Below, one piece after another: positions 1-6,790 of a stretch of DNA of 14,634 nucleotides. The number at the start of each line of letters is the position of its first letter. The first letter of the stretch is position 1. The notes under the pieces were generated by a model. That model did not search any database. It was not told the origin of the DNA and worked only from the letters and a program-made list of their open reading frames with translations. Source of the DNA: Ferrovibrio sp035304305 (GTDB lineage: Bacteria; Pseudomonadota; Alphaproteobacteria; Ferrovibrionales; Ferrovibrionaceae); the NCBI RefSeq assembly GCF_035304305.1, contig NZ_DATGQG010000043.1:1-14634 (forward strand). Reading direction: 5' to 3'. Both the position numbers and the translations under genes were made by a program.

Positions 1-552
1 CGCGGGCTGCGGCGATCGGGTGAGCGCGACCGGTATCGCAGCCAGCGACACCAGAATGGAGGCGATGGTATAGAGCGGAAAATTTTTCGGGTCGTCAGTC
101 AGCATCAGCAGCTGGCCGAGGGTCAGCACGGTGAAATTGACTGTCGTATAGGTGGTGAAGACCATGCCGCGATTGGCGCTCGTAGCGCGCTCGTTCAGCC
201 AGCTTTCGATGATCAGGTAGAGGCTGGCAAGAAACAGGCCGGTCAGCGCGCGAAGCACCCACCAGAAGACCGGGGTCACCACCAGCGCATGCAGCAGCGG
301 GGTTGCAGAAGCAGCCGCCACCATCGCTGTGAACAGCCGGATATGGCCGACGCGCTGGATCAGTCGTGGCGTGACCATGCAGCCAACAACAAAGCCGCTG
401 TAGTAACTCGCGCCGAGTACGCCGATCGACAGCGCGCTGAAATTCTCCATGCTGGCCCGGACCGGCAGCAGCGTGCCCTGCAGGCCGTTGCCCGTCAGCA
501 GCAGCGCGACGCTCAGCAGCAGAGCACCAACGGGCGCAATGGCCATTAGCAT
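1..552 (-). CDS. MFS transporter, N-terminal part (runs off left edge)
   Basis: An open frame on the minus strand runs from ATG at 552 to the window edge, giving 184 residues with no stop. It begins MLMAIAPVGALLLSVALLLTGNG and contains strongly hydrophobic stretches separated by short charged loops, including RLIQRVGHIRL after the second helix, the usual place of the MFS loop 2-3 motif. The helix containing LASLYLIIESWLNERA resembles the YcaD-like group of the major facilitator superfamily. About five to six helices are visible; full members have 12 helices and roughly 400 residues, so about half is missing. The start is supported by AGGAAG (plus-strand 559-564), six bases upstream; a second in-frame ATG lies at 546. 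It is transcribed away from the ABC importer operon. The substrate cannot be inferred. The family call is fairly secure, the subgroup less so. Confidence 0.82.
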   Translation of the reverse strand, partial: MLMAIAPVGALLLSVALLLTGNGLQGTLLPVRASMENFSALSIGVLGASYYSGFVVGCMVTPRLIQRVGHIRLFTAMVAAASATPLLHALVVTPVFWWVLRALTGLFLASLYLIIESWLNERATSANRGMVFTTYTTVNFTVLTLGQLLMLTDDPKNFPLYTIASILVSLAAIPVALTRSPQPA

Positions 553-608
553 CCGTAACTTCCTCTTCCTCGCTATGCGCGCATCAAAAAGACCGCAACC
601 GGACAAAC

Positions 609-624
609 TGTACTTCCGCGTACA
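609..624. promoter_or_regulatory. Candidate operator, TGTAC-N6-GTACA dyad
   Basis: Perfect 5-base inverted repeat arms flank a six-base spacer, 57 bases or more upstream of the MFS start at 552. The size and symmetry fit a dimeric repressor or activator site, and the position suits control of the MFS gene. No regulator gene is present nearby, so the assignment rests on symmetry alone. Confidence 0.3.
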
Positions 625-776
625 TGAAGCAGAACACGCGCCTGGATCTCATCTACATTGAGAGAAAACGTGTCACTCGAATCACTGATGCAGATGAAGT
701 TCTCACGCATGACGTGCATTTCGATGCGGAATGCAGGATGAACATTATCGCTTCGCGAGTCATCGCAACAGTACAT

Positions 777-788
777 AAACACGTGTTT
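777..788. promoter_or_regulatory. Candidate operator, 12-base perfect palindrome
   Basis: AAACACGTGTTT is a perfect palindrome in the AT-rich part of the divergent region, about 70 bases upstream of the -35 element at 856. The position fits an activator or repressor site for the ABC operon. I do not recognise the motif as the site of a specific regulator. Confidence 0.3.
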
Positions 789-855
789 TATATAGATTTC
801 ATGCGGATTTTTCGCTGTCGCGAAATCGATTGCGATATTCTTGGGACATTTTAGG

Positions 856-884
856 TTGACACGTCGGACCCCGATCTGAATACT
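856..884 (+). promoter_or_regulatory. Sigma-70 type promoter of the ABC importer operon
   Basis: A perfect -35 hexamer TTGACA (856-861) is followed after exactly 17 bases by AATACT (879-884), which matches TATAAT at four of six positions. Transcription would begin near 891, leaving a leader of about 160 bases before the start codon at 1050. It is the best promoter-like pair I found between the two divergent genes. Confidence 0.55.
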
Positions 885-912
885 TCGCCGCACCAATTCA
901 CATAGTCATCGC

Positions 913-988
913 TCACGCGTGACGCGGACTTCCCTTCCGCGCCCTGAGAGTTTTTTTTCTGTTGCCTAGCGCAAACTCGCTTCGGCGA
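913..988 (+). promoter_or_regulatory. Structured leader of the ABC operon, possible operator or attenuator
   Basis: Within the predicted leader lie the perfect palindrome TCACGCGTGA (913-922), a hairpin with arms CGCGG 923-927 and CCGCG 937-941, a run of eight T (951-958), and a small hairpin TCGC-TTCG-GCGA (977-988) whose loop is a stable UUCG tetraloop closed by C-G. The T run sits nine bases beyond the preceding stem, so this is not a textbook terminator. The palindrome lies about 22 bases after the predicted start of transcription, where a bound repressor could block elongation. Confidence 0.25.
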
Positions 989-1039
989 CGTTCGTCCAGA
1001 AAGTCGGCACGGCGTCGTGGGGGATTTCAACCGAGAGAT

Positions 1040-1044
1040 GGAGG
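1040..1044 (+). promoter_or_regulatory. Ribosome binding site GGAGG deciding the start at 1050
   Basis: GGAGG lies five bases before ATG 1050. It favours this start over the in-frame GTG at 1017, which would add 11 residues and has no comparable site. Confidence 0.7.
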
Positions 1045-1049
1045 CGCCA

Positions 1050-2738
1050 ATGTCTGACCCGACAAAAAATCCGATTCATCCGGCTTTGCCGGAACTGGCC
1101 GAAAAAGCCAGGCGTGGCAGAATTGGCCGCCGCGATTTTCTGCGTACCGCAGCGCTGCTCGGCGCTTCGGCCGCAACTGCCCATTCCCTGCTCGGCGTCG
1201 CACTGAAGCCCGGCAGCGCAATGGCTGCCGAGACGCCCAAGTTCGGCGGCAACCTGCGGGTATCGATGAATGTCATGGACATTTCGGACCCGGCGATCTT
1301 CGACTGGTCGCAGAAGGGCAACCAGGCGCGCCACATCATCGAGCCGCTGGTGCAAATCGACAAGGACAATATCGCCCGCCCGCATCTTGCGGAGAAGTGG
1401 GAGGCCTCCGAGGATCTCAAGACCTGGACCTTCCACCTGCGCAAGGGCGTGAAGTGGTCGAACGGCGACGATTTCGGCGCCGATGACGTGATAGCCACCT
1501 TCCGGCGCTGGCTGAGTCCGGAGACCGGATCGTCCAACATCGGCCGCTTTGCCGCGATGACGACGACGACCGACACCGGCAAGAAGGACGAGAACGGCAA
1601 GCCGATCAAGAAGACATCGATGTCGGAAGGCGCGCTGGAGAAGATCGACGATCATACGGTGCGCTTCCACCTGAACACGCCGGATCTCAGCCTGCCGGAG
1701 AGCATGGGCGACTACCCGGCGCTCATCACCCACCGCCGCTTCGTCGAGGACGGGGCCAACTTCATCAAGAATCCGATCGGGACCGGCGCTTTCGAGCTGA
1801 AGGAGTTCAAGGTCGGCGAGCGCATGGTGCTGACCAAGCGCAAGGGGAAGTACTGGGGCGGCGACGTCTATCTCGACCAGATCACCTATATCGATCATGG
1901 CGACGATCCGGCGGCGCAGATCGCCGCCTTTGCCTCCGATCAGGTCGACACCACCTACGAGACCGGCGTCGAACAGGTTGCCGCGATCAAGTCCCTGCCG
2001 ATGCTGGACCTCTACGAGACGATTACGGCGCAGACCGGCATCGCCCGCTTCAAGGTCACGGAGAAGCCGTTCGATGATCGGCGTGTGCGTCAGGCGATCC
2101 AGGCCTGCATCGACCATGACCGCCTGAGGACGCTGCTGTACGGGGAATACGGCGCGGCGGCCGAGGACCACCATGTCTCGCCGGTGCATCCGGAATATGC
2201 CGAGCTACCGAAGCTGAAGCAGGATTACGCCAAGGCGAAGAAGCTGCTGGCTGAAGCCGGCCATGCCGGCGGCCTGAAGGTCCGCATCGACTGCGTCGCC
2301 AGCCCGAGCTGGGAGCAGAATGCCTGCAAGGCTATCGCCGAGATGTGCCGCCCTGCCGGCATCGACATCGAGATCAACGTGATGCCTGGCGGAACCTACT
2401 GGGACCGCTGGACCACCACGCCGTTCGGCTTCACCAACTGGACGCATCGTCCGCTCGGCGTGCAGGTCTACAACCTGGCCTATCGCAGCGGCGTGCCCTG
2501 GAACGAGTCGTCGTATTCCAATCCCGAATTCGACAGCCTTCTGGATGTTGCCGGCACCAAGATTGATCCGGAGGCCCGGCGCGCCGACATGGCGAAGCTG
2601 CAGAAGATCCTCCAGGATGACGCGGTGTTCGTGCAGTCGCTGTGGCGCTCGGTCTTCGTAGCCGCGAACAAGCGCGTGCGGGGCCTCTATGCCCATGTCG
2701 CGCTGGAGCATCACTACAACAAGGTCTGGCTGGCCTGA
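1050..2738 (+). CDS. ABC transporter substrate-binding protein, family 5, Tat-exported
   Basis: This 562-residue periplasmic binding protein of the peptide/nickel/opine class (SBP_bac_5) captures the solute and delivers it to the two permeases encoded downstream. Residues 1-26 form a polar N-region. They are followed by a twin-arginine motif, RRDFLR (27-32), a hydrophobic stretch to about 54, and AMA (57-59) as a likely cleavage point, so export is probably by the Tat route. The mature part shows family features: an early NLRVSMNVMDISDPAIFDW segment, HLAEKWEASEDLKTWTFHLRKGVKWSNGD, then GTGAFELKEFK and RQAIQACIDHDRL. Length is normal for the family. It is the first gene of a four-gene operon driven by the promoter at 856-884. 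The ligand cannot be read from sequence; peptide is the default, but nickel, opines or sugars occur in the family. Confidence 0.9.
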   Translation: MSDPTKNPIHPALPELAEKARRGRIGRRDFLRTAALLGASAATAHSLLGVALKPGSAMAAETPKFGGNLRVSMNVMDISDPAIFDWSQKGNQARHIIEPLVQIDKDNIARPHLAEKWEASEDLKTWTFHLRKGVKWSNGDDFGADDVIATFRRWLSPETGSSNIGRFAAMTTTTDTGKKDENGKPIKKTSMSEGALEKIDDHTVRFHLNTPDLSLPESMGDYPALITHRRFVEDGANFIKNPIGTGAFELKEFKVGERMVLTKRKGKYWGGDVYLDQITYIDHGDDPAAQIAAFASDQVDTTYETGVEQVAAIKSLPMLDLYETITAQTGIARFKVTEKPFDDRRVRQAIQACIDHDRLRTLLYGEYGAAAEDHHVSPVHPEYAELPKLKQDYAKAKKLLAEAGHAGGLKVRIDCVASPSWEQNACKAIAEMCRPAGIDIEINVMPGGTYWDRWTTTPFGFTNWTHRPLGVQVYNLAYRSGVPWNESSYSNPEFDSLLDVAGTKIDPEARRADMAKLQKILQDDAVFVQSLWRSVFVAANKRVRGLYAHVALEHHYNKVWLA

Positions 2739-2748
2739 TCCCCGGCGC

Positions 2749-2778
2749 CGGCGGGCCGGATCGGATTCCGGCCCGCCG
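2749..2778 (+). repeat. 12-bp perfect hairpin between binding-protein and permease genes
   Basis: Arms 2749-2760 and 2767-2778 are perfectly complementary over 12 bases, nearly all G-C, with a six-base loop. No T run follows, so a full intrinsic terminator is unlikely. Hairpins at this position in importer operons (for example between malE and malF) protect the upstream mRNA from 3' decay and keep binding protein in excess over permease. That role here is inferred. Confidence 0.6.
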
Positions 2779-2804
2779 ACTTCGGCCACGATAGGGATTC
2801 AGAC

Positions 2805-3737
2805 ATGCTGAGTTTCATTTTCCGCCGGCTTGCACTGACCGCTGCCACCATGCTGGCCGTGTCGCTGCTGGTCTTCCTGCTGCTCGAACTGAATCCGGGT
2901 TCGGTCGCCGTCAAGGTGCTTGGGCCCTATTCCTCCGAAGAGCAGCGGCAGCTCTGGCTGGAGGCCAACGGCTATCTCAATCCGCTGTGGCAGCGCTATC
3001 TCGAATGGTTGGGCCGGATGGTGACCGGCGATTTCGGCGAAAGCATCCGCTTCAAGGTGCCGGTTGCCGAAGTTCTGTGGCCGCGCCTGTGGAATACCGC
3101 AATCCTCGCCTTCTGGACTTTCGCCGTCCTGATCCCGCTGTCGCTGACGCTTGGCGTACTGGCCGGCATGCGTGAAGGATCCAGGCTCGACCGTGCGATT
3201 TCCATCACCAGCATCATCACCACCTCCATCCCGGAATTCGCCAGCGCCGTCTTCCTCTCTGCGATTTTCGTGTTCGGCCTCGGCATCCTGCCGGGAACCT
3301 CGGCGATGTCGAACGGCTTCGACCCGCTGCAGCTGATCCTGCCGGTCATGGTGCTGGTGCTCTACGACGTCGGTTACGTCACCCGCATGACCCGCGCCTC
3401 CATGGCCGAGGTCATGACCGCGCCCTACATTCGCACCGCGGTGCTGAAGGGCATTCCCTTCCCGCGCGTCATCCTGCGCCACGGCCTGCGCAACGCACTG
3501 ATCCCGCCGTTTACGGTCATCATGCTGCAGATCAACTGGCTGCTGTCCGGCGTCGTGGTCGTCGAATTCTTCTTCGCCTACAAGGGTTTCGGCGCCCTCC
3601 TGCTCGAGGCGTCACTCAACCAGGACATCTACCTGATTCAGGCCTGCGCGATGGTCGCCGTCTTCGTCGCGGTGACCACCCAGACGCTTGCCGATATCGG
3701 CTACACCTACCTCAACCCGCGCATCCGGCTGCAGTGA
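2805..3737 (+). CDS. ABC transporter permease, DppB/OppB-like
   Basis: The 310-residue inner-membrane permease forms half of the translocation channel of the importer. It opens with a cytoplasmic start (MLSFIFRRLALT) and a hydrophobic helix to about residue 30. Then comes a periplasmic segment with GDFGESIRFKVPVAEVLWPR, the characteristic DppB pattern before the transmembrane domain. The coupling helix region SMAEVMTAPYIRTAVLKGIP followed by RNALIPP is the EAA loop that contacts the ATPase. Several further helices follow, ending with LADIGYTYLNPRIRLQ, typical of the family C-terminus. Length is normal. AGGG lies eight bases before the ATG. It is separated from the binding-protein gene by 66 bases holding a strong hairpin, and the next permease begins 10 bases downstream. 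Confidence 0.92.
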   Translation: MLSFIFRRLALTAATMLAVSLLVFLLLELNPGSVAVKVLGPYSSEEQRQLWLEANGYLNPLWQRYLEWLGRMVTGDFGESIRFKVPVAEVLWPRLWNTAILAFWTFAVLIPLSLTLGVLAGMREGSRLDRAISITSIITTSIPEFASAVFLSAIFVFGLGILPGTSAMSNGFDPLQLILPVMVLVLYDVGYVTRMTRASMAEVMTAPYIRTAVLKGIPFPRVILRHGLRNALIPPFTVIMLQINWLLSGVVVVEFFFAYKGFGALLLEASLNQDIYLIQACAMVAVFVAVTTQTLADIGYTYLNPRIRLQ

Positions 3738-3747
3738 GGAGGCGACC

Positions 3748-4638
3748 ATGAGCATGACCGAACACGCCGCCGGCCATCTGCCCCCGCCCCGCCTGATCCG
3801 CATCCTGCGGATGGTCGGCCTGCTTCGCGAAAGTCCGGTCGCCATGATCGGCGCCGGCCTGATTGTCTTCTGGATCGCGGTCGCGATCTTCGCCCCGCTG
3901 CTGGCGCCCTTCGACCCCAACGTCAACCTGCAGCCGTTCGCCAAGCCGGGCACGCCCTATGCCGCGGGCTCCGGCGTCTTCTGGCTCGGCACCGACCATC
4001 TCGGCCGCGATATCCTCTCCCGCATCATCTGGGGATCGCAGACGGTGCTGTTCTACGGCTTTGTCGCCACCGCCAGCGCCTATGCCGTGGGCGTCGCGAT
4101 GGGGCTGGCGGCGGGCTACTACCGCGGCTGGATCGATGAACTGCTGTCCCGCCTCGGCGACATCATCCTCTCCTTCCCCATCCTCGTCCTCTACGTGGTG
4201 ATCATCGCCACCATCGGCGCCTCCGGCATCAACATCGTGCTGGCGGTAACCTTCGCCTCGGCGCCGGCGATCATGCGCATCGTGCGCAGCCTGGTGCTCG
4301 AAATCCGGGAGCGCGACTACGTCGCCGCCGCGAAGATGCGCGGCGAAAACGCCTGGTACATCATGCTGGTCGAGATCCTTCCCAATGTCCGCGGGCCGCT
4401 GATTGTCGATGCCTGCCTGCGCATGGGCTACGTCACCATCACCATTGGCGTCCTCGGCTTCCTCGGCCTCGGCCTGCCGCCGCCGGACCCGGACTGGGGC
4501 GGCATGATCAACGAGGCACGCTCCATGGCGCTCGCCTTCCCCCACATGACGGTACTGCCCTGCATTGCCATCTCGTCGCTGGTGCTCGGCCTCAACCTGC
4601 TCGCCGACGGCCTCAGGGAGATTTCGCTCCGTGACTGA
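3748..4638 (+). CDS. ABC transporter permease, DppC/OppC-like
   Basis: The 296-residue second permease pairs with the preceding DppB-like protein. Family marks are the N-terminal helix after RESPVAMIGAG, the conserved GTDHLGRDILSRIIWG segment, the EAA loop AAAKMRGENAWYIMLVEILPN, and the C-terminal LGLGLPPPDPDWGGMINEARS signature. The ATG at 3748 is chosen because GAGGAGG (3736-3742), overlapping the upstream stop codon, sits five bases before it. An in-frame start at 3688 would lie inside the upstream gene. The stop overlaps the GTG start of the ATPase gene, indicating translational coupling. Nothing unusual is seen in length or motifs. Confidence 0.93.
   Translation: MSMTEHAAGHLPPPRLIRILRMVGLLRESPVAMIGAGLIVFWIAVAIFAPLLAPFDPNVNLQPFAKPGTPYAAGSGVFWLGTDHLGRDILSRIIWGSQTVLFYGFVATASAYAVGVAMGLAAGYYRGWIDELLSRLGDIILSFPILVLYVVIIATIGASGINIVLAVTFASAPAIMRIVRSLVLEIRERDYVAAAKMRGENAWYIMLVEILPNVRGPLIVDACLRMGYVTITIGVLGFLGLGLPPPDPDWGGMINEARSMALAFPHMTVLPCIAISSLVLGLNLLADGLREISLRD
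4615..4620 (+). promoter_or_regulatory. Ribosome binding site AGGGAG supporting the GTG start at 4631
   Basis: AGGGAG ends 10 bases before GTG 4631. ATG codons at 4640 and 4646 are in the same frame but lie 19 and 25 bases from it, so the GTG overlapping the upstream stop is preferred. The protein would begin VTDMTMP (initiator methionine) or, less likely, MTMP. Confidence 0.4.
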
Positions 4639-6727
4639 CATGACCATGCCTGCCGCCACCCGGCCGGTTCTCGAGCTGCAGAACCTCCGCATCTCCTATT
4701 TCACCCGCTCGGGCGAGATCAACGTCGTGCCCGGCCTCGATCTCAAGCTCTATCCCGGCGAGGCGATCGGCCTGGTCGGCGAAAGCGGCTGCGGCAAGTC
4801 GACCATCGGCTACGCTATCATGCGCTATCTCGGCCAGGCCGGCCGGATCATGGATGGCAGGGTGCTGTTCGAGGGCCGCGACCTCTACGCCCTGGGCGAC
4901 AACGAACTGCGGACGCTGCGCGGCAACCGCATGGCAATGGTTTACCAGGACCCCATGTCCAGCCTCAATCCGACCATGACCATCGGCGAACAGCTGATGG
5001 AAGTGCCGGTCTATCACTTCAACGCCACGCGCAGCGAGGCGCGGGAGCGCGCCCTCGCGATGCTGGAGGAGGTGAACCTGCCCGATCCGGCCTCGATCAT
5101 GGAACGCTACCCGCACCAGCTGTCCGGCGGGCAGCAGCAGCGCGTGGTGATCGCCATGGCCCTGATGGCCGAACCCGCCCTGCTGATCATGGACGAACCG
5201 ACCACCGGCCTCGACGTGACGGTCGAGGCGGCCGTGCTCGACCTCATCGCCGAACTCCGCCGCAAGCACAAAACCTCGATCGTCTTCATCAGCCACAATC
5301 TCGGTACCGTGGTGCGGATCTGCGACCGCATCGGCGTGCTCTATGCCGGCGAGCTGGTGGAGGAAGGCCCGATCAAGGAGGTCTTCGACGATCCGCGCCA
5401 TCCCTATACCCGCGGCCTGCTCTGCTGCGTGCCGACGCTCGATGCCGACAAGTATTCCTCTCCGCTGACGCCGATCCGGGGCAGCGTGGCCGTGCCGCGG
5501 CAGCGCCCGCCCGGCTGCGTCTTCGCCGCCCGCTGCGAACACCGCCAGGACGGCACCTGCACCACCGCCAAGGTCGCGATGCAGTACGCACCCGCCTCGC
5601 TGCGCCATGTCGCGCGCTGTGCCCGGCAGGACGAGCTGCCGCCGCTCCGGCGCGCCGCCGGCGATGACGATTCCGGCTCGGCGGGAGAGATACGGCACGA
5701 GGATGTCGTGCTGCGCATCGAAAGCCTGAAGAAATACTACGAGCAGTCCGGCGGCCTCGGCCTGGTGACGGGCAACAAGGTGGAAGTGAAGGCCATCGAC
5801 GGCATCGACCTGAAGGCGCGCCGTGGCGAGACGCTGGCGATCGTGGGCGAAAGCGGCTGCGGGAAATCGACGCTTGCAAAAGTCCTGACTGGCCTGGAGG
5901 ACGTCACCGGCGGCCGGATCACCCTGGACGAGGTCGATCTCACCGACCTCGGCATCGACCGGCGGCCCGACGATGTGATCCGCCGGCTGCAGATGGTGTT
6001 CCAGAACCCGGATTCCACGCTCAATCCGAGCCATACGATCGGTTATACGCTGGAGCGCCCGCTGCGCCAGTTCGCCAACCTGCAGGGCGAGAAGCTGCAC
6101 CGCACCGTCCGCGCCCTGCTGAAAGCGGTTAACCTCCCGGCCGAATTCGCCCGCCGCAAGCCGCGCCAGCTTTCCGGCGGCCAGAAACAGCGGGTCGCCA
6201 TCGCGCGTGCGCTGGCCGGCTCACCCGAGGTGATCATCGCCGACGAGCCGGTTTCGGCGCTCGACGTCTCGGTCCAGGCCTCGATCATCAATCTGCTCGC
6301 CGAGCTGCAGAGCGAACGGCAGACGACCCTGCTGTTCATCAGCCACGATCTGTCGGTGGTGCGGTATCTCGCCGACCGGGTCGCGGTGATGTATCTCGGC
6401 AAGATCATGGAGCTGGGCCGCGTCGCCAACGTCTTCGCGCCGCCCTATCACCCCTATACCGAGGCCCTGCTTTCGGCCATTCCGGTGCCCGATCCGAACG
6501 TGAAGACGCGCCGCATCCTGCTGGAGGGCAAGCCCCCCAGCGTGCTGGACCGGCCGGCCGGCTGCCCCTTCGCGGCGCGCTGTCACCGCAAGGTCGGCCC
6601 GATCTGCGACGAGCAGGAACCGCCCGAGCGGCGGTTCGGCAACGGCCACCGCATCGCCTGCCATCTGCCGCCGGCGGATCTGAACAAGATGGAATCGGTG
6701 GTGATGCAGGCTGCCGCCGCGGAATAA
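4631..6727 (+). CDS. Fused double ATPase of peptide-type ABC importer (DppD-DppF-like)
   Basis: One 698-residue polypeptide carries both nucleotide-binding domains that power the importer. The first domain has Walker A GESGCGKST (50-58), Q-loop YQDP (105-108), signature LSGGQ (164-168), Walker B LLIMDEP (184-190) and H-loop His222. The second has Walker A at 406-414, signature LSGGQ about 514-518, Walker B VIIADEP (534-540) and His572. Both sites look complete. Each half ends with the oligopeptide-family C-terminal extension, GC-V/P-FAARC, with four cysteines (296, 302, 310, 330 and 645, 651, 659, 677). In peptide importers these two ATPases are often separate proteins; the fusion is a known variant. 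It overlaps the preceding permease gene by eight bases and is the last gene of the operon. Cysteine ligands for an Fe-S cluster are possible by analogy with DppD proteins, but unproven here. Confidence 0.93.
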   Translation: MTDMTMPAATRPVLELQNLRISYFTRSGEINVVPGLDLKLYPGEAIGLVGESGCGKSTIGYAIMRYLGQAGRIMDGRVLFEGRDLYALGDNELRTLRGNRMAMVYQDPMSSLNPTMTIGEQLMEVPVYHFNATRSEARERALAMLEEVNLPDPASIMERYPHQLSGGQQQRVVIAMALMAEPALLIMDEPTTGLDVTVEAAVLDLIAELRRKHKTSIVFISHNLGTVVRICDRIGVLYAGELVEEGPIKEVFDDPRHPYTRGLLCCVPTLDADKYSSPLTPIRGSVAVPRQRPPGCVFAARCEHRQDGTCTTAKVAMQYAPASLRHVARCARQDELPPLRRAAGDDDSGSAGEIRHEDVVLRIESLKKYYEQSGGLGLVTGNKVEVKAIDGIDLKARRGETLAIVGESGCGKSTLAKVLTGLEDVTGGRITLDEVDLTDLGIDRRPDDVIRRLQMVFQNPDSTLNPSHTIGYTLERPLRQFANLQGEKLHRTVRALLKAVNLPAEFARRKPRQLSGGQKQRVAIARALAGSPEVIIADEPVSALDVSVQASIINLLAELQSERQTTLLFISHDLSVVRYLADRVAVMYLGKIMELGRVANVFAPPYHPYTEALLSAIPVPDPNVKTRRILLEGKPPSVLDRPAGCPFAARCHRKVGPICDEQEPPERRFGNGHRIACHLPPADLNKMESVVMQAAAAE

Positions 6728-6743
6728 TTCCTCACGCTGCTGA

Positions 6744-6769
6744 CCGGCGCAGGACACCGCCAGCGCCGG
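6744..6769. terminator. Possible hairpin terminator between convergent genes
   Basis: Arms CCGGCGC (6744-6750) and GCGCCGG (6763-6769) with a 12-base loop sit in the 63-base gap between the ATPase gene and the convergent ThDP enzyme gene. No T run follows on either strand, so it would be a weak or Rho-assisted stop at best. Confidence 0.25.
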
Positions 6770-6790
6770 CCATTCGGGAATGCAGGATCG

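Larger units (their letters stand above)
553..1049. other. Long divergent intergenic region with palindromes
   Basis: About 500 bases separate the divergent MFS gene and ABC operon. The part from about 620 to 855 is clearly more AT-rich than its surroundings. It holds several dyads seen directly: TGTAC-N6-GTACA at 609-624, the perfect 12-base palindrome AAACACGTGTTT at 777-788, TTTCGC-N4-GCGAAA at 810-825, and the perfect palindrome TCACGCGTGA at 913-922. Open frames here (573-896 minus, 624-854 plus) lack convincing starts and recognisable domains, so I do not call genes. The likely role is a two-way promoter and operator region; which regulators bind is unknown. Confidence 0.6.

Noticed and set aside
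573..896. A 107-codon minus-strand frame and an overlapping 76-codon plus-strand frame (624-854) in the AT-rich intergenic region
   Set aside because: The minus frame starts with TTG, neither has a convincing ribosome site, the products show no domain I recognise, and they overlap each other and the promoter at 856.
923..958. Hairpin plus T8 run as an ordinary intrinsic terminator
   Set aside because: The T run lies nine bases beyond the stem and no upstream plus-strand gene ends here; kept only as a possible leader element.
966..2189. Long minus-strand frame opposite the binding-protein gene
   Set aside because: It is antisense to a well-recognised family 5 binding protein; its low-complexity Arg/Asp/Gly-rich product is typical of shadow frames in GC-rich DNA.
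4613..6100. 495-codon minus-strand frame opposite the ATPase gene
   Set aside because: It is antisense to two complete ABC ATPase domains, and the product has repetitive His/Ala/Gly composition with no known fold.
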